Below, piece by piece: positions 24,316 through 37,152 of a stretch of DNA of 64,000 nucleotides. How positions within the stretch are numbered: the stretch's first letter is position 1; every line of letters starts with the position of its first letter. Made by a program: the position numbers and the translations under genes. The DNA comes from Acanthosoma haemorrhoidale (lineage: Eukaryota; Arthropoda; Insecta; Hemiptera; Acanthosomatidae): positions 91,719,189 through 91,783,188 of the forward strand of contig OV884009.1 of NCBI GenBank assembly GCA_930367205.1. The letters are read 5' to 3'. Below the pieces are notes generated by a model. It was not told the origin of the DNA. It was given only the letters and a program-made list of their open reading frames with translations, and made no database searches.

Positions 24316-25012
24316 AAGGGTGTCCCAAGAATTAACGCAAGATTAGAATTTGCCGCCATTTGTGCAGTAAACTGGCAACCCTAAAAAAAAAACAATTTAA
24401 CAGCTGACAGCTTAGGGTTAGTTTCAATGGAGCGTTATACGATAGAACAACGAGTCATTATTGTTAAACATTATCTCAAAAATAATGAAAATTTGGAGGC
24501 CGCAGTTCAAAAATTTTATAGAAAATACGGTCGGTATAGTGTGAAATTGGATGATATTGATGTGGCCAATATGTGGTTTCAACAAGATGGTGCCACATGC
24601 CATACAGCCCATGAAACAATTTAAATACTGCATGAGACATTTCCAGTTCGCGTACTCTCTCGTTTCGGTGATCAGAATTGATCCCCTAGATCGTGTTATT
24701 TAACACCTTTAGATTTCTTTTTATGGGGTTATTTAAAGTCAAAGGTGTATGTCAACAAGCCCACATCCACCCGTGCATTAAAAGAGGAAATTCAACGCTG
24801 CATCAACGAAATTCAACCATATTTATGCCAAATGGTCATGGAAAATTTCGACTAAAGAGTGTGTATGTGCCAGCAAAGTCGTGGAGACCATTGGCCCGAT
24901 GTGTTATTCCATAAATAACCCTATACTTTTTACTTTATAATTCAATATAAAAATAACAATAAAAATACTAAAATCTGTGTTTTCTATTTAAATCAAATTC
25001 TGGGACACCCTT
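24316..25012 (+). mobile_element. Mariner/Tc1-type DNA transposon, internally deleted
   Basis: A 697-bp element with terminal inverted repeats AAGGGTGTCCCA..GAATT at both ends, flanked by TA (24314-24315 and 25013-25014). It carries a broken transposase frame. Autonomous relatives are about 1.2-1.3 kb, so roughly half the interior is missing. Both ends look intact, so it could have been moved by a transposase supplied elsewhere. Confidence 0.9.
24427..24918 (+). pseudogene. Mariner-like transposase remnant
   Basis: The intact protein binds the inverted repeats and cuts and pastes the element using a DDE/D catalytic triad. Here the frame opens with an N-terminal helix region (MERYTIEQRVIIVKHYLKNN), then jumps from RKYGRYS to VKLDDIDVANMWFQQDGATC, deleting the rest of the DNA-binding domain and the first catalytic Asp. 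The second Asp is in FQQDGATCH; the third is in LTPLDFFLWGYLK. In-frame stops occur at 24622, 24679 and 24853. The terminal stop is TAA 24916-24918. The single frame can be read across all three stops, so no net frameshift has accumulated. Confidence 0.9.
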
Positions 25013-26698
25013 TACTTACGTACAATTTACATTCATAACAACAATGCGGATGGGTTATTATCGAACTTAAAAAAAAATAAAAGGACAGTCGGCAGATTGA
25101 GATAACTATTGAGGAATGAGTTTGTAATGTGCTGTACTAAGTTCTGAGAACTTCGGATTGAATGTTGTTTAACGGTTTGCCTGCCCCTTGTAGTTGAAGC
25201 CTGTAATTCCAAATTGGTTTTAGCAACTGTTCGAAATATGTGAAGTTCGTTTTCTATTGTGAGGTTAGAGTTTCTGAAGTCTTTATAAGCCTAAAAAACT
25301 AATAATACACACACTGTAGTATATTACAATAGTTCTCCATTTCACTCCTCACAAATCTGCTATCTATGTTTTCCTTGTACGTGCCGCATACCTCCCGAAC
25401 TTTATTTTTAATATTGGTCCCTCACCAAATTTTAAATCTAGACCCACCTAGTTCTTATCTTCTTCCAATCTAAAAATTTATAGTTCGTGATTATTATTAA
25501 TTTTCTTCAGCAACCTATCCCACTCTTTATCCTATGCTAATAATCCATTTATTTTCCTAGTTATAAATGTTAGCAAATATCTCGATTCATGTTCTTTTTG
25601 TATCAATATTAGGCTGTTGGTATGTAAAATTCACTAGATAAGGCCATGGTTATTTATAAACTAATCATATCAGTGTTCATGTTTTATGTGAATTTCGGTT
25701 AGCTATACATTATTATTATTATTTGTTCCGGCATTTGTGCACCACGGCCTCAGTGAGACCTATACATACTATGCCCCTTTTTGTTATTTTCATTTCATTT
25801 CAAAAACAGGATTATCTGTTTTTTCTTATACTTAAAATCATTTTATACCATTATACTTAATTCGAAGAAAGTCATTATTTTTTTAAGGGTGGTGCATTGG
25901 ATTTTCATCCCTCGAGCTAGTTTTACAGCGTAGCGTTAATAACTCGTAGATATCTATGGAAAAAGTAGAATAATTAACCATAAAATTAATAATATTTTAC
26001 CACCTAAATACTTGTGGACTATCGGTGAATAGAAAAAACAGTGTTATGCACTTACATAGATCAAACTTGCTAATAAGAGCCTTATCTAAACGGATCTCCG
26101 TTGCGAACAAGAGAGAAAAATAGTCAACACGCAAAAGTCATAAAGAACACCACACCTAGTCATTTTCTCAATTCCGTTACCTTCTACTTCTGTCGTTACT
26201 ACTGGCAGAAGCCTTATCCGATTCCTCTCTATAAATTTATTTTAATTAAACTTTTCCAATAGGGGTTCGAAGTACATTTCAAAGGTTTGATACGATGAAT
26301 CCTTTTCAGCCTCCTTCGTGGGCTTCTAAACCTTCGCAATTAACTACTACTGCTCTTTCACAAAAAAAAAAAAAAAAGAAAAAGAAAAGCTTAATCACTG
26401 CGTGTCAATAGATTAAATATGACACCTCGACCGGTTCGACAGAATGAAATCCTTAATTAAAGTCGGCCTGGTTTACAGCACTGGGAATTGTTTCGATATA
26501 AAAATACTTTACAAACACTAATTTGCTCAGAACAAACGGTGCTTAGGTCTAGTAGCGTACGTACGTCATGGGGGCGGCCTACATCGGTCAGCTCCTAATT
26601 ATTTTTGTCTAAATTATATAAAAATAAATAATATTTAAATGTTACACTAAACAGAATCAATGATTGCATATAAGTAATTAATATGTATGTGATTTGAC
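25013..26698. other. No gene recognised
   Basis: AT-rich DNA holding only the minimal LINE copy at 25711-25759. An A-rich block with AAAAAGAAAAAG lies near 26360. Confidence 0.5.
25711..25759 (-). mobile_element. Minimal (about 50 bp) copy of the RNase H LINE 3' end
   Basis: Reverse complement of 6611-6660: GGTCTCACTGAGGCC, GTGCACAAATGCCGGAAC and a TAA tail, with one substitution in the non-tail part. Flanked by CTATACAT at 25703-25710 and 25760-25767, the latter overlapping the element by microhomology. An extreme 5' truncation. Confidence 0.88.
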
Positions 26699-27065
26699 AA
26701 CGGCCTAGTCGGCGGGCAGCTTAATTCGCTTTGATCTGACTCCATAAGATCTTAGAAGGTGTGCCCCGACAAAGCACTATGTTCAGGAGAAGAGGAACAG
26801 GGTAGGTTTATAGGTAGTTTATGTAGTCTTGGAATGATCATGAATTCGCACTCGGTACCATCCGGATTCTAAAGGCGAGTGTGAACCGGAGAGAAGCAGA
26901 CTGGATTGCTGTGGGAGACGCTACTAGGTAAAGTTTGTAGGGCCAAGGCAGCCGTCCTCCGCGAGAGAGAGGTCTCTGTAGGTGCTAGTTTTAGCGAGAC
27001 AAAGGCAGAGAATCCCACTAGGAAGTTGTTGGGTCTGACAATGCTGGACTAAAACATATCGAGGC

Positions 27066-27536
<471 letters not shown>

Positions 27537-27594
27537 AGAGTGAGCTCCAAGTGCCGGTTCCGTATGTTCTGTGGCCTGCCCTAAAACAGGGTGG

Positions 27595-27601
27595 TTATAT
27601 A
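27595..27601 (+). promoter_or_regulatory. LTR TATA-like box
   Basis: TTATATA followed by GGCAGGCCAGC, conserved in the related LTR at 63704-63710. A similar TATATATA stands at 35524 in another copy. Probably the LTR core promoter; transcription not shown. Confidence 0.4.
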
Positions 27602-27775
27602 GGCAGGCCAGCCGAGGTGGGGGTGGTTCCTGCGGCTGTTTCCCCCACTAGCTTCTCCCCCTCTCTGACTGACGTCATAAGCTTTATTATTAAAATATGG
27701 AAACGTAGATAGATATTTTCTGGGCCGAGAAGAGGGTAACTTCTAATTATTCATAATTAAGAGGTTGACACAACA

Positions 27776-29715
27776 AAGCAAACTAAACTTTTTTCTTTTA
27801 ATATTTCTATAAGGCTATGGAATAGGTGAGTGACTTTTGAATTTTTTTTTTCGCACCAATTTCCCGTTATTATTTATTAGCAAACCGCTAATACAATTTA
27901 ATTAAGTTCCTAGAGCAATGAATCTATGTAGACACTTGGCACGAGTGTGGCTTATGGTTGCAGCAACCAGGAAAATGTAACAGTAGGCGTTGGAACAACA
28001 AGTTTCTTTCCACCGTTTTCGTAACGGCCCTTTACTTGAAGAGAAATAGATTCCTGCAATCAGGAGGGACAATTGGAAACCATTTAATTAGAGCCGTATT
28101 TGCAACTACTACTTCAGAGAGGCTGATTTTTTTGATTCTTTTCGAAGATATTAAGAAAAAGATGCCGTTTTGCATTTACCGCGTATCCACCATTTATACA
28201 ACCATCTACATCAAGAACAATAGACTCTTCCATATCCGGATTAGTGTGGATAGGGGTAATTCGGGAAAATGTGAGGGTGACTAGAATATATACGAAATAA
28301 AAAAAAGTGTAAGTAATTATACATTCATTTTATATAATTAGAATAAACTTTACAATTTGACATCAACAAATTTGTTTAAAGAGGTTTGTTTTATTTTTTT
28401 TTGGTAACTTTTCCTGAGCCGCGGTGACTCTTCACTGCCTTGACTGGCGAAATTTATGCATGACGTCTATTTAAATTTATAAAATGATAATTCCCACAAT
28501 AGTTTCGTATTATTAGAGACGTAATTATCATTTTAAAAATCACGAATGTTTTTTTTACGTATATGGCTGTCCGGATATTGGAGAGTCTATTGTACAAAGT
28601 GGTAAAGAGAGTTTTAAAATATGATTACTCACCGAACCCGTTCCCATTTCCGGGAAAAAAATCCAAAAACTAATTAGGAAATTGCTACAGAAAAACTTTA
28701 AAAAAAACCCAACAGACTAAGTGAGATAATAAAAAAGTTAAATAATGTAAAATTGAAACAAAAAATACAACTTTAATGTTGCTTATTTAAAATAAATTAT
28801 AAAATAATTACAAAATAAAAATCATATTTAAACAGAGCACGTTGATTTATTGAGTATTATTTCAAACATAGCTTTGTATCTTGCAGAGAGAATCACAAAA
28901 GCACATCAACCCCAAGGTGAAGAAACTTATTTATGTCTGGTAAAGCATACAACTTTGTTTAACGCACAATTCAGACTTGCCTTCCACATCCTCAAACAAT
29001 AGCTAAGTTGTATTCTTTAATAAATGCCTGGGTTTAGCTCAGAAGTTTTTTGTGTGCTCTAAGAAAAGTTCTAAAATCAACAAGGTTTCGTGTGCGGTTT
29101 GATGTTTGATGCAATGGCTATTCGGCTGCACATACCGTGTGCGTAACGTTTTGTGGGTACATGGATTTTGGGACTTGGAAATAGGGACGACTGAGCTCCA
29201 ACAGAAAATGCAGTGTTTGTCGTACATCTGGTATGCGTCAACGAATTGCGAAAAATACCTCTGGGGTACAATTTCGTCAAAGGGATCACCGGCCAACAAT
29301 ACTCTCTGACATCTCAATGCTTGCAACTTTTATCGGACGTAATCATCGAAATTTCCACAACCACATGCGATGGTACTCCATCAAATGTTTCTTTTTTCGT
29401 AAAATTTGGTTGTAATTTGTAAGACCCGTATTAACTGCTGACACATCTCAAAACTGGACCTCATCGTGTCAAACTTTTTTTAGGCCTGTCTCAAATGCCT
29501 TAGTTAGTTCGAAATCACCTTCGTGGCTTGAAAGAACTCAGATGGGAAGGGTACAACGTGAATTTGTTTTGAAAAGCTATTGCTATTGCAAGAAATCGAA
29601 CTAATGAATTTGAGTAATAAAAATTAGAAGACAACATGTCTTTTTCAAGAATCAAAGAAATGAAACTTAAATTAGCAGCCCAACTGCTAAGTAGAAGTGT
29701 AGCGGCAGCTTTGAA

Positions 29716-29749
<34 letters not shown>

Positions 29750-29971
29750 CTTTTTTTATACGTATTAGAAAGGTATTTAGCCCGGTAATCAATAGCAACA
29801 TGCATTCCATTTAAGCAATATTCGTGTAAAGAATTTCATTTTTTAATTTGAAAATCCATTACGAACTGCAACATTACTATTCCGTATCTCTTATTTTCCT
29901 AGCTACTTAATTATAGGTACTTAATATTAGGAAAATAATAAGATTAACGATTTTATTGTGGTATTTACTAT
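27776..29971. other. No recognised gene
   Basis: A 108-codon plus frame (27958-28284) and overlapping frames on both strands at 29039-29422 are open, but no family is recognised. The 29.0-29.5 kb block is less AT-rich than its surroundings and may be an old transposon exon. A (TA)n tract is at 29719-29747. Confidence 0.4.
29719..29747. repeat. (TA)n microsatellite
   Basis: Uninterrupted TA dinucleotides, 29 bp. Confidence 0.95.
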
Positions 29972-29985
29972 GTGCATTATTTTAT

Positions 29986-30327
29986 CTTTATTGTGATAAA
30001 ACTACAATCTGCCATGGGAAGGCCCCCACGCACCTCCATCAACCAGGTCACTGGATATGAACCAGTGGATGCCGACACAGAGCGTGATAGCCACAGACGC
30101 TCAGAACATGATTAGAGAAGCAGGCCATTGCCAGGACTATCATTGTCACGTATTTACAGGTTATGAGGCCACTCCCGCTTTAGTCTCCGAGGAGGATTAT
30201 AGGGATGTGTGGTGCAGTGTAATGACTGTGCTAGGGGATTAGGGAAGTTGGATAGGTTTCATGGAATTTCATGAACTTGGAAGGGATAAGTTTAAGAATG
30301 TAGGGTATATGAAGATCGTTATGAAGG
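29986..30327 (-). mobile_element. Jockey 3' end with 14-bp target duplication
   Basis: A 342-bp minus-strand Jockey insertion flanked by GTGCATTATTTTAT at 29972-29985 and 30328-30341. On the minus strand it holds the ORF2 end (ILNLSLPS.., HCTTH..) and a shortened 3' UTR: the join from GCGTGGGGGCCTTCCC to ATGGCAGATTGTAG lacks the middle block. It landed inside repeat B. Confidence 0.9.
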
Positions 30328-30341
30328 GTGCATTATTTTAT

Positions 30342-30488
30342 GTACCATTATATGTTTGTTAATATAAAGTGGTTTCAAGTTGTCAGAAGCTTATAATACT
30401 CTTTTAATACAATTATATTTGCTTTTTAAACATGCTGTTGACCCAATAAATATCACATGTAGATTATTAAGCTAAACATCACAAACAG
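30342..30488 (+). repeat. Interspersed repeat B, copy 2
   Basis: Partner of 15640-15775. The Jockey copy at 29986-30327 is inserted at its left end. Confidence 0.75.
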
Positions 30489-33400
30489 ACGACCCAACCT
30501 TCCTTTTGTTTTCTAGATAAAAATATTTTAGATAAGTTGGTACTGACTGTCAAATGAAAACTAAATCGTATTTGAATGCAGCGCATTAATTTTCTTTAGT
30601 GTGTTGTTTTTTAATCGCATTTAAAAAAATTCAACTTCATAAACCAATCTATATTACGAACTGCAACATTATTATTCCACAATTGCAACATTATTCCGTA
30701 TCTCTTATTTTCCTACATTAATATAGCTACTACCTGTACCTACATGTATGCTATTTAATAAACGTAAAGAGTCTTTACTAAAGACTATTGTACATATTAT
30801 CATTTTTTGAAAGTTTTTGTTCACCTCGCTACCTACGTTACAGTTTGAACTTGTGGTAATCGATGTTAATTCGCCATACCAAGAGCTGATAAATGTATCT
30901 CGACCATCGTGTTGAACAGAGGGGGGGGGGGGGTCCCAAAGTATCACACTTTCAACAAACAGACTAATCTTCACTTTCCGGTTTGTAAGTAGTGCCTTCC
31001 TCCACTTGTTTGGAAACCTCGAGATTATAGAGTCTGTTTTTACTACGAATCGGACTCACTTCTCAACGAGCGCAGAACGGAAGGCATGGCCTGAGGCATG
31101 AATGATAATCATTTTTACCTGCGCAGTTTGGGCTGGGGAGTACCAAACTGTGCCCCCTGGTCCCAGGACCCCGCATTACCAGCTCCCTCGGGAGAGGGGA
31201 CCGTTGTCCAGGGTTACCGCCCTCCTGCTGGACCGGCCTAATCATTTGCATCTCAGCATAATCACTCACATACATTTAACAGCTGATTTTACTGGCGTGT
31301 GTGTATAAGCAAAAAGCCCTTCCATTTCTAGAACGAAATATTTTAGTATTTAATTTTGGAACAGTTCATTGTTAGCTGTGAGTAAATAGATGAGTATAAG
31401 AGTGTTATTATATAAAACATATTTTGTTTTCATCATTACGCATTTTCTTATTACTTCCATTTGTATCCAGTTTAACACGCTCTTTTCGTTTTTCTCACGG
31501 CTACTGGAGAGCCCACTGATCCTTGTATCAACTAGTACAATTTAGTATTCTCAGTATTTTTGTCACAGCAACCCCGATATGAAGGCTCATCATACCCTTC
31601 ATATCCGTTTCGTATTTTTTTTCAAATAGTAAGGAACCCCTACTATCTCCGACAAGGTACTTATGTAATTTCAATTATTTCCACTTATTTCAGCACACTC
31701 CCTTTTTTTCAAATTATTTATTTTCCTCTATATGTCTTCAAATATTTTAACCATCAGCAATGCACTCATACATCATAGCCATCTTATACATAGCATTATT
31801 TTGATTATTATACAAATGCATCTTATGTTACCATTACCTAACTACTCAATCTAAACGCACTGGTTTTCTCAAATCTATATCGATAACCCATTTACAGTTA
31901 TTAATTTATTGATTCAATGGGTATGCTGAATATACCTATAAAAAACCACAAATTTTGAAAGTGTAAATATACGAGGGGTAATAAATATTCCGGTTTAAAG
32001 TAAAAACCTTGGGAAGTGCAAATACTCATACGTATAACCTTCTATACTTTTGTCTATTGATATATGTTAATCATCCCGTATCTGTTCCGCTCTAAAGAAT
32101 ATTATTTTTAATATTTGTATTTAGGTTTCCTTGATCTGCGTGGCGGGGTATCTAGACTATACCCAGTGGAGTTTGAAAGAGTAACTATACAAAGACAATG
32201 TTTGACTGTCCAAGCAAACAGTAAAGTTGGGAATGGGGGAATGTCAGCGCATGTAGTAACTACTTCACCTGATAGTGTTTATATCCATCATCATAACTTT
32301 TGACTGCTTCAGGGAGCTGTTGGGTAAGAAGTTACTTGGCATAAAACTGCAGATTAGATATTCAAACCAAAACTACTCAGCCTATCCAAAATGTAGTTTA
32401 TTAGACAATCAAAGCAACTAATGAGCTTAGAGTTGTCAAAAACGTTATTGGCTAAAGAACTACATTGTGGAGGGACGGAGGAGTTTTGGTTTGAATCCAT
32501 CCACAATTGGCGTGAAGCATATAGATCTGACATTGTTTTACTGAGCAACTCATCTCCAGCTACTACTGCTTGGGCACAGGGCTTTAGTCAGTACCTTCCA
32601 GCTACCTTTTATTTGAGCGTTCAATATTCTCAATCCCAGCCAACCTTGTTGGGTCAATCAAATCTGTAAACGGCAATATGGCAATGTCAATCCCATTATA
32701 TTGCAGAAGGGCCCATAAATATTGATGTGCCTTTTACTCGCCAGAAAGTTAAGGCCTGCTCACTACTCTTAAGGCGACAAAAAAAATTAAGATTTTTGGT
32801 ATAGGTCGTGGGTGTTGAACTTGGAAGCCGGAGGCCTTAGGACACTTTTGGGATTACTCCCGTGCTTGTCCGGGTAAACCAAACAAAAAGAATAAATAAC
32901 TCAGAAACTTTTCCGCCGTTTATAAGACAAATATAAGCTTGCATAAAAAGTTTCAATAAACTTAATCTTTAGGAGCTCCTTTCTTTTCCGTTTTCTTCAA
33001 ACTACAATCTAATTGAGTTCTTATAGAAATTACCTTTCCTCCACAGCTGCCCCTTTAAAGTTGATCCTTTTTTTAATTGTGGCCCCCACTCAGGTGACCT
33101 TTCCTTTGTTTATTTAGGTTATGAAATAAAGCCAAGAGGTTATGATTAAAATTCAAAAAGAAAAATGGCTTGATTATTTATAACTGTGGTCTAGAAAAAT
33201 ATATAAAATACACCATAATTTTTTAACTTCGTAAATGTGAAAAGTAGCTATCAAAAATGTCGCATGTTTTTGAATGTAAAATTCTTTATCTGAAAAAAAT
33301 TTGCTTGTACATCATTATTAATTGGGTGGCTAGAATTCCGTCTGTGTTCTTAAATAACTGAAGTACTCATCCTAGAAATAGAAACAAATCTTTACTTCGG

Positions 33401-34934
33401 GATCATGTATTCTAGGAATAATAGCAATGTATAAATGAATAAAAGACAATAAAATAATTATAAAAAATTCAAAGGAATCCTCGAATTAATAAAATATCAA
33501 GAATCTGTAAATAAAAAGCAATTAAATTGAAATAAAAAGAGAATAGAAAAATAAAAGTAATAAAGCTCATGCTGCTTCGTACATGTAAATTACAATATAA
33601 AATGTTGAAGCAACGTATCTTTGAATAAAGATCATAACTTATTATTGAATACAAATAAATCCATAAAACTGAAACCAAAATAGTCGACATGATCGATGTC
33701 ATGCCTGGTTTTTTCTCCTGTCAGTTTAAAGTAGGGCTTGCATGGAAATCAAATCTGCTAAATTTTTCGCGTACTTCAATATGGGTGACCCTCTTGATTC
33801 ACGAATTTGTAATGAAATTTTTCAGGAATATTATCATAAGCTTCTGTGTCAAAACTACATTGAAAATAAGCTGCGGTTCACTTCAAGTCATTATCAGTAG
33901 TAGCCAAATTGGCTGTGTACACACCCGTGATTACCCAATCATGATAGATTTTCAATTGTTCCATTTGACAACTACCACTCAATTGTATTACAGTTTTAAA
34001 GAGTAATGTATCCATACAAGATCAGTAGTCCTATATTCTGTTTTCCTTCAGGACCTAAATTGTTATTATCCATTCTCCATTATTAGCTGAGAAAACATTC
34101 TTTTCAGTAATATGGATTTAATTTTTCAGTTACTGAATTTAGTTTGTAACTCATAACCATTGTGGGTTAGCAAAACTTGTCTGGCTTTGTTCAGGTTTAA
34201 TTTATTACATAAGGTAGCATCGAATACAAAAATGTGTCATGTCTCTCAAAAATGTATGTTTATAACTAAAACATTCCAAAAGTCGACGTTTTGTTATTTG
34301 AGGGATCTTTTATACTTGGTTCAAAAAATTAAGGCTATTCATCAAAACCCTTAATTAAGTTTAATTCGTCAATTTTTTTCAAACAAAGTTGGCAAAGGGA
34401 TGAGGATTTTAATGAAGAACCTTTTTTAATGTTTTGTTTCAGTCCCGACGATGCCTGAATAGGTGAAACCTCACCCTCCAAAATATGTTATAATTTTGTA
34501 TAAACATTTTGAAGGAGACTTGAAGAATATAGCTCTCTGGAACACCTGCTTGTGATCTGTCATTGTCTCTTTTTGAACTTTTACTTTCAGAAGTTTGATT
34601 TATATTTCGTGCTTCCAATTTGCTAAATAATGATTTAACAGATGCAAAATCAGTACAATTCAAGGTATTTCTGAGTAGACCTCTAATATTACAGATAACT
34701 CAATCAGTACTGCTGTCAAATAGCATACAGACAAACGTACGTGAAGACAGGCAAATGAAATACAAGCAACCCGGACTTTATTTATTATAATTTTAATTCA
34801 ATTCAATTACGTTTATTTTTAATTTCGATTTGATTTTATGCTTGTATTTGTTCGTTTATCGGTTTGTAATTTAAAAAAAAGAAAAGGAATTATAATTTGA
34901 TTTGTCGTTTTCTTTCTGCAAAATTGAAGATAAT
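30489..34934. other. No recognised gene
   Basis: Mostly AT-rich. Contains a run of 13 G (30921-30933), a GC-rich island (31063-31260) and the long hairpin at 32357-32501. A diverged repeat of the 29856-29906 block (GAACTGCAACATTA...TATCTCTTATTTTCCTA) lies at 30655-30720. Frames at 33689-34006 and 32421-32669 are not recognised. Confidence 0.4.
32357..32501. repeat. Long imperfect hairpin
   Basis: Arms 32357-32400 and 32457-32501 pair (ATTCAAACCAAAACT with AGTTTTGGTTTGAAT; ATGTAGTT with AACTACAT). Inner segments (CAACT with AGTTG near 32416 and 32431) extend the stem towards a short loop. The total is about 145 nt, on the scale of a miRNA or hairpin-RNA precursor or a foldback element. Confidence 0.7.
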
Positions 34935-35869
34935 TGTCGGGTCGTCACGAGGAGGGGTACCTAGTTACCCAATTCACTAGTGACGAAGTTAGGGTTGATT
35001 AGGCTATGATCTAGACATTTGCTTCATGACGGGTCTTACTACTGTACTATCACACTCCATATCTGATAGTTATGTGCCCCAACAGAGCACTATGTTCAGG
35101 AGAAGAGGTATAGGGTAGGTATTGTAGGTAATTCATGTGGTCTTGGAATGACCACGAGCTCACACCAGGCATCTGAGTGTAGGCGAAAACCTTCCAGATC
35201 CCAAAGGCGAGTGTGAACCGGAGAGAGGCAGGCTGGATCACTGGGGGAGACACTACTAGGTAAAGTTCATAGGGTCCCAGGTGACCGTCGTCCGCAAGGA
35301 AAAAATCTCTTCCAAGGGGGTGCTAGTTTTAGCGAGACGAAGGCAGAGAATCCCACTAGGAAAGTGTGGGGTCTGACAAGGCCGGACTAAAACATAGCGA
35401 GGTTAGGAAATGAGATGCAGAGGTTTTCATAAATGAGAAGGCAAAATCTAGAAACATCAGTGCAGCTGCAAGTACCAGTCCAGAGAGCCGAAGTTGGATG
35501 ACTTATAGGCTAAAACTAGGGGGTATATATAGCCCCAAGTAGCCAATGGGCTAGGGTCTTATTCTGTCTAATCGCGTTCAGCCAATAGGGCGAGGTTTTA
35601 TTCTCACCAACCGCTTCGCAGGGTTGGGTGACGCTTGAATGTTCCAGACCAGGACTCACCTAGCCTACCTGACTCCCTCTGCAGGGCCCTCTGAACTATT
35701 TTTTGCTGCTGCGTCTTTTATTGTTTACAATATTTACACTGATATGGCTTATGGTTTGGTAATATTGTTTACATTTGTTTAAATTAATTTACAACATATT
35801 ATAACCAATTTACAATATATATATACAATAGAGTATAGGGTGATTTATCTTATGTAGTTGGTTGCTACA
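34935..35869 (+). mobile_element. Complete LTR, TGTCGGG family, subfamily 1
   Basis: A 935-bp unit from TGTCGGGTCGTCACGAGG to GGTTGCTACA. Both boundaries are independently supported: the start by the copies at 8093 and 46878, the end by the inverted copy ending at 46587. It carries a TATATATA box (35524), two CCAAT motifs (35543 and 35582) and a GA-poor middle. No internal region is attached, so it is probably a solo LTR, but the flanks (ATAAT and TTAAA) do not form a target duplication. Confidence 0.85.
35524..35531 (+). promoter_or_regulatory. LTR TATA-like box
   Basis: GGGTATATATAGCCCC inside the complete LTR; position corresponds to the TTATATAGG box of the other subfamily. CCAAT motifs follow at 35543 and 35582. 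Confidence 0.35.
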
Positions 35870-37152
35870 TTAAAGAAATGTCTGATTTGTTTTGATTCGT
35901 TTACATAAATTTGAACTCAAAGTTTACGTGTTTATAGGTAATCCGGTCAAAGTCGACGTTGTAATGTCGTGGAGGCAAGCAAGAATCCGGAGAACCCCAC
36001 ATTTTGATCGAGGAGGCTGTGCTGGTCTTGTTTTATTTCTCCATTTTTGCCGCAAAAAAATCGTAATAATCCAATAAAAAAACAAAATATTATTCACCAT
36101 AACCAGAAAAATCAAAATGGACTTTGACCCTCGGTGAAGCGGCACAACTCAATCACTCTGGTATAAGGAAAACTCGAAAATTCTAAGATTCGATACAATC
36201 ACCAGATTGATTATACAGCTGCTTACGCAGAATCGATATAGGTTACCATTGAGATATCGGTCCGTCGTTTAACCCAGATCTAGGTATTCAGATCCTTTAT
36301 CTGCTATGAGAAATGTATTATTATTTTTTCATTTCATAACCTTCTGGACGATATAATGGAATATTCCAGCTGTTCTGCTCACCAGTTCTGCAACATTAAA
36401 TAATAACAACTTTTTTTCTTTATCAACAACATTGGCTACCACTTCTCCAAGGAATATCCAGTAACAGAAAAATGTTTTTTGTTAATATATCTGTAAAGAA
36501 ATTAATTTTAATTGAACCATTTTTTTCTTCCGATTTTATTTTATTGATTTTCAATTAAAATATAGGCTTAAGGTTTGATTAAATTTAATGTTGAATACAA
36601 GTAGATAGAAGTAAAATGAGTTACTTTTTTTTTTTTTTTGATAAGGTCAAATAGTTTTTTTTTAAGTATATATTCATTCTACATTTTTCAACAGGATCAT
36701 TCTGAATAATTTTAGATCAATATTTCACTACTTTTGTTCGTTCTCAATAATCGGTTTCCCAGTTTGTTACCAAGTTGCTTGCATGTTTCTTATTTTATTG
36801 TTCTGTTTGGTTACCAATATTTTTTTTCTATTAGGTGAACGATAATGGGGAAAATTCTTGAACCCATTTGACACTATGATACCGATTTTGATTTTATTTT
36901 GTTAGATTTCAATATGTATCTATTCACTATAGTAAAGAATTATTTTATGAATTTTAATTATATGCTTTTTGATTATGATGAATAATTATTATTTTTTAAT
37001 TGTGTAAAAATAAATTAATTATTTTTTAAATAGTTAGAGATTTTAAAGTGCTAGCAAGTAAATTATCATAAGAGCAATTTTTTTGTACTTTTTAAATAAA
37101 TTTAAATAAACCAATAAATTAGAATAATAAATACGTCATCGAATTCTAAACA
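35870..37152. other. AT-rich DNA, one repeat, no gene
   Basis: Only the repeat at 36345-36495 is recognised. Confidence 0.5.
36345..36495 (+). repeat. Interspersed repeat E, deleted copy
   Basis: Shares ATATTCCAGCTGTTCTG, AACAACATTGGCTACCA and ATCCAGTAACAGAAAAATG with 39852-40117 in the same order, but lacks about 110 bp between the second and third blocks. Unclassified. Confidence 0.75.

Noticed and set aside
29039..29422. Overlapping ORFs on both strands as a transposase
   Set aside because: Five frames are open at once, but none shows DDE, zinc-finger or RT motifs that could be recognised.
33689..34006. 105-codon plus-strand ORF
   Set aside because: No recognisable domain and mixed AT-driven composition; no splice or promoter context.
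34930..35874. Target-site duplication of the complete LTR
   Set aside because: Flanking 5-mers ATAAT and TTAAA do not match.
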